From Holosporales bacterium (GTDB taxonomy: Bacteria; Pseudomonadota; Alphaproteobacteria; BNTO01): 6,308 bases of DNA. Of the stretch, positions 1 through 5,899 are shown piece by piece. The notes beneath the pieces were generated by a model, which searched no databases, had not been told where the DNA came from, and worked only from the letters and a program-made list of their open reading frames with translations. Both the position numbers and the translations under genes were made by a program. Numbering within the stretch: position 1 is the stretch's first letter; every line of letters starts with the position of its first letter. The stretch is taken from NCBI GenBank assembly GCA_031257795.1, contig JAIRNW010000014.1:1-6308 (forward strand), written 5' to 3'.

Positions 1-156
1 TCGAATGCTCACGTACATCTAAGTACGCTCCGCTTCTGTGCTCCGTGTCTCCTTCCCAAAATTCTGATTTTGAAGGTTTCGAAAGAGGTCCATTGAGGAT
101 TTTTCAGGAGAAACGGAGCGAAGAAGCGGAGTGTACTAAACGTACATGAGTTTCGA
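1..156. repeat. Long imperfect inverted repeat (palindromic intergenic element)
   Basis: The left arm (about 1-53) and right arm (about 106-156) are reverse complements with a few mismatches and one-base indels. Both contain a block around ctccgcttct and a GTAC-rich block (13-26 on the left, 133-145 on the right). The roughly 50-bp centre carries its own small hairpin: CAAAAT (57-62), loop TCTG, ATTTTG (67-72), flanked by CCTT/AAGG. The element touches the left edge, so it may be incomplete. It looks like a non-coding palindromic repeat. I see no transposase gene and no clear target-site duplication. Confidence 0.75.
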
Positions 157-162
157 ACCGAA

Positions 163-203
163 TTCGACGCAGAAAAGACCAATTTAAATCACTATGTCAA
201 CGG
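163..203. repeat. Dispersed intergenic repeat, copy A
   Basis: Positions 163-191 match 931-959 at 25 of 29 bases without gaps, and atgtcaacgg (194-203) matches atgtcagcgg (966-975). Similarity may continue weakly leftwards to about 148. The copy lies 32 bp past the stop of the minus-strand 139-residue gene and adjoins the inverted repeat at 1-156. Both copies have the same orientation and both lie just downstream of a minus-strand gene. Confidence 0.75.
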
Positions 204-235
204 GTGCTAAATGGCCCTGGGGATATGCAAGGTTT

Positions 236-655
236 CTAATAAACAGAACAGCAGCAGTCACCTTGCCGACTATACTCATCAGCTCCTATTTCAAGTGCAT
301 AGTATTGCCAAGGGAAACCTTGAATTTCTAAGTCATTCTTCATTTCATTCCCCTCTACTATATATTCCCCATGATGGCCCGCTTTTTCTCTTGCTAGTGC
401 TTCTAACTTCTGAGGGAAAAACATTCTTTTAAGTTCTGACTCAGCTCGTTCCTTTGTATCCTCACTAAGCAGCAAATCACGATAAACGTCCCGAAGTTTG
501 GCATAGTCTTTCGGTTTGACGAGGAACCCCTCATCAAGAGGCTGATCAACAACACCATCATACACTTCATGTGTCGCGTTTACATCTACGGCAATTGCCG
601 AGGTTACACAAAAACACCCTGCAAAAACTAACATTCTCCTTTTTACATTCGCCAT
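236..655 (-). CDS. Small Sec-exported protein of unknown function (139 aa)
   Basis: I do not recognise a family. Residues 1-27 look like a Sec signal peptide: the start MANVKRRM has a Lys-Arg-Arg n-region, a hydrophobic stretch follows, and cleavage is plausible after AIA (20-22) or VNA (25-27). A lipobox-like FAGC occurs at 11-14, but the residue at -3 is Phe, so a lipoprotein is less likely. The mature part is charged and probably helical at about 48-92, and ends in three cysteines (CCCSVY). The ATG at 655 is preferred over the one seven codons inside because that one has AGGAG only one base upstream, too close to act as its ribosome site, and using it would remove the basic n-region. The site before 655 is weak. 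The protein should be exported to the periplasm or beyond. It is probably a real gene because it combines an uninterrupted frame with a coherent signal peptide. Confidence 0.7.
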   Translation of the reverse strand: MANVKRRMLVFAGCFCVTSAIAVDVNATHEVYDGVVDQPLDEGFLVKPKDYAKLRDVYRDLLLSEDTKERAESELKRMFFPQKLEALAREKAGHHGEYIVEGNEMKNDLEIQGFPWQYYALEIGADEYSRQGDCCCSVY

Positions 656-744
656 AACACTTCACAAAAAAAACAGGAAACACCCAGGCATGGTACAGCA
701 ATTAGAGAAGGGGAAACAACACAAAATGCTGTCTTAAAGAACTC

Positions 745-776
745 TTGACATCAAACGCCAACAGTGCGAGCATATC
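745..776 (+). promoter_or_regulatory. Candidate promoter of tRNA-Leu
   Basis: TTGACA at 745-750 is a perfect -35 consensus 44 bp before the tRNA. The -10 box is ambiguous: GAGCAT (768-773) has 17-bp spacing and CATATC (771-776) has 20-bp spacing, each matching the consensus at three positions. Transcription would begin about 8-14 bp before the mature 5' end. I saw no other convincing promoter in 656-793, including for the divergent minus-strand gene. Confidence 0.45.
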
Positions 777-793
777 GTTGATGTTGGTTTCAT

Positions 794-880
794 GCCCTTG
801 TGGCGGAATTGGTAGACGCGGCAGACTCAAAATCTGCTGTTCTTAAGAATGTGGGAGTTCGAGTCTCCCCGAGGGTACCA
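794..880 (+). tRNA. tRNA-Leu, anticodon CAA
   Basis: This is a class II tRNA of 87 nt that decodes UUG. The acceptor stem GCCCTTG (794-800) pairs with CGAGGGT (870-876), with a G-U at the first pair and a second G-U inside. The anticodon stem GCAGA/TCTGC (821-825/833-837) encloses the loop CTCAAAA, placing the anticodon CAA at 828-830. A long variable arm (about 838-852) contains the self-complementary TTCTTAAGAA. The T stem GGGAG/CTCCC (853-857/865-869) holds the loop TTCGAGT. Discriminator A877 is followed by an encoded CCA (878-880). The gene converges on secA and is separated from it by 100 bp containing a dispersed repeat. No factor-independent terminator is evident after it. Confidence 0.96.
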
Positions 881-930
881 ACAGCCTTTCAGTTCATATC
901 TGGGTTATGTAATGAGCTTCAAGCGCGGGC

Positions 931-975
931 TTTGACGCGAAAAAGATCAATTTAAATCATCAATCATGTCAGCGG
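931..975. repeat. Dispersed intergenic repeat, copy B
   Basis: This is the second copy of the repeat at 163-203, in the same orientation. It keeps the core caatttaaatca and the end atgtcagcgg. A weak hairpin (TCAAGC, loop, GCTTTGA) precedes the core at about 918-935. The copy ends 5 bp from the last base of the secA stop codon, so it would form the start of the secA 3' untranslated region. There is no T-run that would make it a standard intrinsic terminator. Confidence 0.7.
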
Positions 976-980
976 ACTCG

Positions 981-3900
981 TTAATTCGTGTCGGAGTCGT
1001 GCGGTTCTTGTGCGTTCGTGGCTGGTTGTTCTAACGGGGCTGTGTCTTTTCTCTTTTCATTGGGCTCACCTGCAGAACTCGCACTCGCACCGCAGCAGTG
1101 CTTATATCTCTTTTGCGAGCCGCACGGGCAGAGCGCGTTTCTTTTTTGCACTGTTGCCGCTGTTTCCCGCGCTTCGCCACGGCTCTTGAAAGCCTCTCTT
1201 GCCGGCAAGCCTTTCCTCCACTTAACAGGCCGCCCGGTTGTCCCTGGCGTGTCTAAATCGCCTCCCAAAAGCTGGGCAGCCGCCTTCGCCGCCCCCGCAG
1301 CCACAGCGCCTCCAGCCTTTCCATCTTCTTGCAATTTCACCAACTCTTCCAAGGCCTTTTTCAAAGATTCTGCCGCTTTTAGCATGTCTTCTTTGCTAGG
1401 CTCTGGCCCTCCAGCTTTCCCAAAGAGATTGGATTTGAAAGCATCCTCATCAAACTCATCATCTCCGAATGGATTCCCAAACCCATCATCGAAAATACGC
1501 GAGAAATCCATAAACGAGTTCGCCCCTGTATTCGGCTGAAAATTAGAAATAAACTTGATGGTTTCGAGGCGGATATTCTGCATCATTTCCGAAAACATGC
1601 TAAACGACTCTCTCTTATACTCGTTCAACGGATTACTCTGCGCATAAGCCCGCAAATTTATCCCCTGCCGCAAATAATCCATGTGAAGCAAATGATCCTT
1701 CCAATGTTGATCCAAAATCCTGAGCAACGTGCTTCTCTCGGCCGACCTCATCGTCTCTTCCGGAATCTTCTCGCGCAGCTCTTTAACCTTGTCGCTCACC
1801 AGCTTCTCCAGCTCAACACGCGCTTGGGAAGACGTCATCCCCTCGTTCTTCTTCCATTTGTCCGCTGGAATCTGAATCCCGAAAACAGCCCCAAACACCC
1901 GCTCCAGCGCTTCCCAATTCCAATGATCCGGGATAGAATCATCAGGAATATAAGCACTCACCAGGTCATTGATGGTGTCCTCCCGCATCTCATCGATAAG
2001 GTCAGACACATCCACCTTATCCATGATTTCAAGCCTTTGCGAATAAACCACCTTCCTCTGATCGTTCATCACGTCATCGTATTTGAGCAAATGCTTGCGG
2101 ATCTCGAAGTTGTGCGCCTCAACCTTCTTCTGCGCACGCTCGATCGCTTTGTTGATCCACTTATGCGAGATCGCCTCTCCCTCCTTCATCCCGGCCCTAC
2201 GCAGCATGGTGTCCATTCTGTTTGAGCCAAAAATACGCATCAAATCATCTTCCAAAGAAATGAAGAACTTCGACGCCCCAGGGTCCCCCTGGCGCCCCGC
2301 CCTTCCTCTGAGCTGATTGTCGATACGGCGGCTTTCGTGGCGTTCGGTTCCTATAACGAACAGCCCGCCAGCGGCTATCACCTTCGCCTGATCTTCCTCG
2401 ACTTCCTTTTTTATCTTATCTATCTTCTCACTTTTTTCAGGACCATCCGGAAGATCCCCAAGCTCCATTTGTATCCTGGCCTCCCAGTTCCCCCCGAGCT
2501 TTATGTCGGTTCCGCGGCCCGCCATGTTTGTTGATAATGTGATTGCACCTGATTTTCCGGCGTTAGCAATAATGAGGGCCTCCCTGTCGTGGTTTCTGGC
2601 GTTCAGGACTTCGTGCTTAATCCCCTCTTTCGTCATAATCCTAGAGAGCAGCTCGGACTTCTCAACGCTCGTCGTACCTATCAAGATCGGCTGTTTTCGC
2701 TCAATACACTCGCGCACCAAGCCAATCACAGCTTTATATTTGTCGTCAGCCTTCAAATACACTTCGTCATCCCAATCTTTACGAACCACGGGTCTGTTTG
2801 TCGGGATCTCAACGGCCTTAAGCTTATATATCTCCTCGAACTCGGCCTCTTCCGTAACGATTGTTCCCCCCATGCCGCTCAGCTTCGGATACAATCTGAA
2901 GAAATTTTGGTACGTTATGGAGGCCAGAGTCTGGTTTTCCCTCTGAATCTTCACGTGTTCCTTGGCCTCCAAAGCCTGGTGTAGCCCATCGGAAAACCGG
3001 CGCCCTTCCATCATGCGCCCGGTGAACTCGTCAACAATTATTACCTCGCCCTTTCTGACGATATAGTCAACGTCGCGCGAGAAAAGCTTGTGCGCCCGCA
3101 GGGAGGCGTTGACGTGGTGCACTATATTAACGTTTGGGGAGTCGTAGAGCTTTGTGCCGTCGAGGAGGCCGATGGTCTGAAGCTCTTGCTCTACCATTTC
3201 CACCCCGGATTCCGTCAAAACGACGGTCTTGTGCTTCTCGTCTTTCTCGAAGTCCTCTGGAAGCAATTTTGGAATGACGGAATTCACTTTGATGTAGAGC
3301 TCGGACGAATCTTCTGCCGGCCCGGAGATAATGAGAGGAGTTCTGGCTTCATCTATTAAAATGCTATCGACCTCGTCCACGATTGCGTAGTTGAAGGGGC
3401 GCATCACCCTGTGGTGAACGGAAAATTTCATGTTGTCGCGCAGGTAATCGAAGCCAAATTCGTGGTTTGTGCCGTACGTAATATCGGCGTCGTAGGCCTC
3501 TTTCCGCTCCGAATCGTCGAGGTGATGTAGGATGCAGCCGGTTTTGAGGCCGAGAAAGCCGTACACCTGCCCCATCCAATCGGCGTCACGTTTCGCGAGG
3601 TAGTCGTTCACGGTGACAACGTGCACGCCCTTTCCGGACAACGCGTTCAGATAGACAGGCAAAGTCGCAACCAAAGTTTTACCTTCTCCGGTTTTCATTT
3701 CCGCCAGCATTCCTTTGTGGAGCACGACGCCGCCTATTATCTGCACGTCGTAGTGCCTTTGTCCCAAAACTCTCCGAGCGGCCTCTCTGGTGACGGCGAA
3801 GGCCTCTGGGAGGATGTTGTCTAAGCTTTCTCCTTTGCTCACACGCTTTTTGAATATCGTTGTTTGCTCGCGGAGCTTGTCGTCGGTCATGCGATGAGCC

Positions 3901-4001
3901 CAAGGCTCGCACGCGTTGACTTTGGCGACTATGCGATTGAACTGTTTGATATAGCGATCATTCGCAGAACCTATGAAGGAATGGAGAAATTTTGAAAACA
4001 T
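981..4001 (-). CDS. secA: Protein translocase subunit SecA
   Basis: SecA is the cytoplasmic ATPase motor that drives unfolded preproteins through SecYEG. All expected parts are visible in 1006 residues: Walker A MKTGEGKT (102-109), the DEAD-type [10 protein letters not shown] (208-217), a preprotein cross-linking region (about 225-370), the second nucleotide fold with TSVEKSE (444-450) and [11 protein letters not shown] (563-573), the helical scaffold and wing (about 610-820), and a C-terminal zinc motif with C958, C960, C969 and C970. The start at 4001 gives the usual N-terminus and has AAGGGG (4010-4015) eight bases upstream. E. coli SecA has 901 residues; the surplus here lies after about residue 825, as an Asp/Phe-rich linker, a Lys/Glu helix, an Ala-rich run and a tail of about 35 residues past the zinc motif. 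No frameshift or lost catalytic residue is seen. The overall sequence style is alphaproteobacterial. Confidence 0.98.
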   Translation of the reverse strand: MFSKFLHSFIGSANDRYIKQFNRIVAKVNACEPWAHRMTDDKLREQTTIFKKRVSKGESLDNILPEAFAVTREAARRVLGQRHYDVQIIGGVVLHKGMLAEMKTGEGKTLVATLPVYLNALSGKGVHVVTVNDYLAKRDADWMGQVYGFLGLKTGCILHHLDDSERKEAYDADITYGTNHEFGFDYLRDNMKFSVHHRVMRPFNYAIVDEVDSILIDEARTPLIISGPAEDSSELYIKVNSVIPKLLPEDFEKDEKHKTVVLTESGVEMVEQELQTIGLLDGTKLYDSPNVNIVHHVNASLRAHKLFSRDVDYIVRKGEVIIVDEFTGRMMEGRRFSDGLHQALEAKEHVKIQRENQTLASITYQNFFRLYPKLSGMGGTIVTEEAEFEEIYKLKAVEIPTNRPVVRKDWDDEVYLKADDKYKAVIGLVRECIERKQPILIGTTSVEKSELLSRIMTKEGIKHEVLNARNHDREALIIANAGKSGAITLSTNMAGRGTDIKLGGNWEARIQMELGDLPDGPEKSEKIDKIKKEVEEDQAKVIAAGGLFVIGTERHESRRIDNQLRGRAGRQGDPGASKFFISLEDDLMRIFGSNRMDTMLRRAGMKEGEAISHKWINKAIERAQKKVEAHNFEIRKHLLKYDDVMNDQRKVVYSQRLEIMDKVDVSDLIDEMREDTINDLVSAYIPDDSIPDHWNWEALERVFGAVFGIQIPADKWKKNEGMTSSQARVELEKLVSDKVKELREKIPEETMRSAERSTLLRILDQHWKDHLLHMDYLRQGINLRAYAQSNPLNEYKRESFSMFSEMMQNIRLETIKFISNFQPNTGANSFMDFSRIFDDGFGNPFGDDEFDEDAFKSNLFGKAGGPEPSKEDMLKAAESLKKALEELVKLQEDGKAGGAVAAGAAKAAAQLLGGDLDTPGTTGRPVKWRKGLPAREAFKSRGEARETAATVQKRNALCPCGSQKRYKHCCGASASSAGEPNEKRKDTAPLEQPATNAQEPHDSDTN

Positions 4002-4009
4002 GGAAAAAG

Positions 4010-4015
4010 CCCCTT
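4010..4015 (-). promoter_or_regulatory. secA ribosome binding site
   Basis: On the minus strand this reads AAGGGG and stands eight bases before the ATG at 4001. It supports that start, and the protein also begins with the usual SecA N-terminus. Confidence 0.6.
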
Positions 4016-4036
4016 GGTAACAAAAATATGGCGAAA

Positions 4037-4183
4037 GCGACGACCCCGTAAACTTTTCGTGACTTTACACCAGTCACAGAAAGAATTGATAGCAGGAGCC
4101 TCGAAGCACAGGCGCAGAGCCGTACTAAACGTACCGCTCAAGCCGGGCATCGAAGCGACGAACCAGCAAACTTTCTGTGGCTT
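4037..4183. repeat. Compound palindrome in the secA leader region
   Basis: CACAGAAAG (4075-4083) and CTTTCTGTG (4171-4179) are a perfect inverted pair. The centre lies on GTAC-TAAAC-GTAC (4122-4134), itself enclosed by GAGC/GCTC (4117-4120/4136-4139). The sequence between is an imperfect palindrome, giving about 105 bp of dyad symmetry. Flanking it, 4037-4065 and 4155-4183 are diverged direct repeats of 29 bp that begin gcgacga and end in ctt. A further hairpin, GTGACT/AGTCAC (4059-4064/4072-4077), overlaps the left arm. The 13-mer gtactaaacgtac also occurs in the inverted repeat at the left edge (133-145). Confidence 0.75.
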
Positions 4184-4188
4184 GGCAT

Positions 4189-4218
4189 AGTATAACATAA
4201 AAAAAATGTGACTATAAA
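4189..4218 (-). promoter_or_regulatory. Candidate secA promoter (extended -10)
   Basis: On the minus strand TGTTATACT (4189-4197) is an extended -10 element, TG-n-TATACT. An 18-bp spacer upstream of it leads to TTTATA (4213-4218), a four-of-six -35 match. A start near 4182 would give secA a leader of about 180 nt that contains the whole palindrome. No other element of similar quality was seen closer to secA. Confidence 0.45.
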
Positions 4219-4271
4219 GACTGTAGGTCAAAGTCTCAATCCGTTTCCAAATGAAGAATATATACATCTTA

Positions 4272-4299
4272 TTTACATAAACATTAATCACAATTTAAT
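4272..4299 (+). promoter_or_regulatory. Candidate promoter of the repetitive exported protein
   Basis: TTTACA (4272-4277) and TTTAAT (4294-4299) each match the -35 and -10 consensus at five of six positions, with 16-bp spacing, in AT-rich DNA. A start near 4306 would leave a leader of about 60 nt before the ATG at 4367. Many AT-rich alternatives exist nearby, so this remains a prediction. Confidence 0.45.
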
Positions 4300-4366
4300 A
4301 TTTCGCATATAGTATTAATTGGAAAGAAAACATTTCAAATACTTAATGCGTATTGTGGAGAAGATG

Positions 4367-5899
4367 ATGAGAAACACTGAGATTTCGAAGGTTCAACGGA
4401 AATTAAGTGCGCTTTTGCCATTCTTTATTGTTTGTTATGTAAATCCTGTTGGTGAGGCGTCGGCAACGGCTCAACCCGCAAAACCGGCTCAAGCTCAGGG
4501 CGGGCAAAGGGCTCAAAATATGCCGGCAGCTGGCCAAAAAGCCGGACCAAAGAGTCCAGCAGCAGGCTCTTCTGCCAATAAACCGGCCGCCGGGCAAAAA
4601 GCAGGCCAGAATGCAGCTCCGAAGCAAAATAGTCCAAATTCCGCCATCAATCAATTAGCAACAAAACGTAACAATGTGCAGCAGTTGTTGCGCGAAATGC
4701 GCGCGCTCGAGAACGGCACAGACCTGTTCGCCGGGTGGGAGAAATTTTGCTTGCTCAGAAGCGGATTGGCCTCGCTTGCTCGTTATTTTTTGAAAGAAAA
4801 ATTGGGATTGGCTGTTAGTGACGTGGAGATTTTCTCCAAAATCGAAGTGGCCATAGCGGCTTTGGTGGATTTTAAAGGAGAGGATGGGAAGTGCGAGTAT
4901 CCTGGGCTTTTCTCAATGTATAAGTGGGGTAATTTTAATGCATTAATGAACAAAGCGGCGCTGAGCGGTAATGTGTGTATGGTGGGCTTCCTTTTTGCGC
5001 TGGGGGTTCCGTTGTCTCAGGCGACTGTTGACAGGTTAGAAGCGGAAATAGAAAGCATAGAGAATCAAGATGCTTCTGACGACGATCTGGCTTGGTTAGA
5101 TGATGCTAAGCAGATTGTCGCGTGTAACGGCGAGCTGCAAAGAGCTGGTTGGTTTACAAAACCGGCCGGGCAAGGGCCTAAAGCAAACGGCGACGTTGGT
5201 TCACAGAGCGGAGGCGACGTGGATTCACAAGATGAAGACAGCGGTGATTTGCAAAACGAAGGCGACAGAGATTTACAAGACGGAGACGACAGCGACATGG
5301 CTCCTCGTAACAGAAATTCTCACAATGCAGGAAGAGGCCTAGGAGAAGGCAATAATAGTGGTTGGGCGTCTCCGCGAGGAAGAAATGATAACGTGACAGA
5401 TTCCAGAGGAGGCAACCGCGTGAGCTCATCACGTAACGGCGACGACCGTATGGCAGACAGTCGTAACGGCGGCGATCGCGGAAATTCCTCGCGTAATGGA
5501 GACAACAGCGCTGGCTCTTCCCATAGCAGCAGTAATCGCGGAAGCTCTTTACGCAATGGGGACGAACGTGGAAATTCCTCTCGTAACGCAAGCGGACGTG
5601 TTGAAAACAATACAAGAGGTGGAGGCACCGCTCGCGAGGGAGGAAGCAGCGGAGCCAGCAATCGTGGGACGGACAACTCTCGTGGAGACACATCTCGCGA
5701 TGGAAGCTCACGCGGAGGGGATAATCGTGGAGGCGCCGCTCGCGAGGTAGGAAGCAGCGGAGCCAGCAATCGTTCCTCCCGTGGAGCCGGATGTAGGAGA
5801 AAGGAGCCGTTACCACATCCATCAGGGGCGGCAAATCATTCAGTTCCGGCATATCAAGGGATACCGGGGACACACCCCGCTCCCTCATCCCCTCAATAA
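4367..5899 (+). CDS. Repetitive low-complexity exported protein with ankyrin-like segment; 3' end probably chimeric
   Basis: The family is not recognised. I start it at the ATG at 4367 because GGAG (4357-4360) sits six bases upstream and the result begins with a clean signal peptide: basic residues 2-12, hydrophobic 13-25, likely cut after ASA (31-33). The ATG at 4364 is equally close; earlier starts at 4346 and 4319 (TTG) lack a well-placed site. Then come an Ala/Pro/Gln/Lys linker (about 34-90) with PAAGQKAG twice, a folded, mostly helical region (about 92-262) with one ankyrin-like stretch around NALMNKAALSGN, an acidic octapeptide array (275-306), a Ser/Arg/Asn/Gly/Asp decapeptide array (355-414), and a Gly/Ser/Arg tail with two copies of a 15-residue repeat. 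From about residue 469 the codons are antisense to a DUF72 gene, so the last 40 or so residues are probably not native. A surface or secreted role is inference only. Confidence 0.75.
   Translation: MRNTEISKVQRKLSALLPFFIVCYVNPVGEASATAQPAKPAQAQGGQRAQNMPAAGQKAGPKSPAAGSSANKPAAGQKAGQNAAPKQNSPNSAINQLATKRNNVQQLLREMRALENGTDLFAGWEKFCLLRSGLASLARYFLKEKLGLAVSDVEIFSKIEVAIAALVDFKGEDGKCEYPGLFSMYKWGNFNALMNKAALSGNVCMVGFLFALGVPLSQATVDRLEAEIESIENQDASDDDLAWLDDAKQIVACNGELQRAGWFTKPAGQGPKANGDVGSQSGGDVDSQDEDSGDLQNEGDRDLQDGDDSDMAPRNRNSHNAGRGLGEGNNSGWASPRGRNDNVTDSRGGNRVSSSRNGDDRMADSRNGGDRGNSSRNGDNSAGSSHSSSNRGSSLRNGDERGNSSRNASGRVENNTRGGGTAREGGSSGASNRGTDNSRGDTSRDGSSRGGDNRGGAAREVGSSGASNRSSRGAGCRRKEPLPHPSGAANHSVPAYQGIPGTHPAPSSPQ
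5189..5284 (+). repeat. Octapeptide-coding tandem repeat (24-bp period)
   Basis: Four in-frame units of 24 bp encode GDVGSQSG, GDVDSQDE, DSGDLQNE and GDRDLQDG. The array is strongly acidic and precedes the more basic decapeptide array. Divergence between units is large at DNA level, suggesting an old array or one under codon-level drift. Confidence 0.65.
5429..5608 (+). repeat. Decapeptide-coding tandem repeat (30-bp period)
   Basis: Six in-frame 30-bp units start at 5429, 5459, 5489, 5519, 5549 and 5579. They encode SRNGDDRMAD, SRNGGDRGNS, SRNGDNSAGS, SHSSSNRGSS, LRNGDERGNS and SRNASGRVEN. The S/L-R-N-G-D/G head is kept in four units, keeps R-N in the last, and is degenerate in the fourth. 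A nine-residue relative (SRGGNRVSS) precedes the array at 5402. Confidence 0.8.
5621..5665 (+). repeat. 45-bp direct repeat, copy 1
   Basis: This copy matches 5729-5773 at 43 of 45 bases, differing at the 7th and 20th positions. It is in frame and encodes GGTAREGGSSGASNR. The copies are 108 bp apart (36 codons), which is not a multiple of the 30-bp unit before them, so this is a separate and more recent duplication. Confidence 0.9.
5729..5773 (+). repeat. 45-bp direct repeat, copy 2, at the junction
   Basis: This is the second copy, encoding GGAAREVGSSGASNR. What follows copy 1 (gggacggacaac) is unlike what follows copy 2 (tcctcccgtgga). The first bases after copy 2 are already the antisense of a DUF72 motif, so copy 2 ends at or within a few bases of the breakpoint. 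Confidence 0.9.

Noticed and set aside
51..76. Hairpin CCTT-CAAAAT/ATTTTG-AAGG as an intrinsic terminator.
   Set aside because: It is AT-rich and lacks a T-run on either side, and it sits in the centre of the inverted repeat, so it is better seen as part of that element.
211..432. A 73-codon plus-strand frame.
   Set aside because: It is antisense to the signal-peptide-bearing 139-residue gene and has no ribosome site.
988..3359. Several plus-strand open frames of 65-183 codons opposite secA.
   Set aside because: They are antisense to a fully conserved gene, show no domain, and have no coherent start sites or promoters.
3971..4291. A 106-codon minus-strand frame overlapping the secA start, which might be a SecM-like leader peptide regulating secA.
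   Set aside because: Most of it reads through the palindrome, its start lies upstream of the likely promoter, it has no evident ribosome site, and no arrest motif is recognisable. Long palindromes lacking stops often give such frames.
5320..5769. A 149-codon Pro/Leu/Arg-rich minus-strand frame.
   Set aside because: Its composition is simply the reverse complement of Ser/Arg/Gly repeat codons; there is no start site or recognisable domain.
5429..5773. CRISPR-like regular spacing of repeats.
   Set aside because: The repeats are in frame, contiguous and protein-coding, with no unique spacers and no cas genes nearby.
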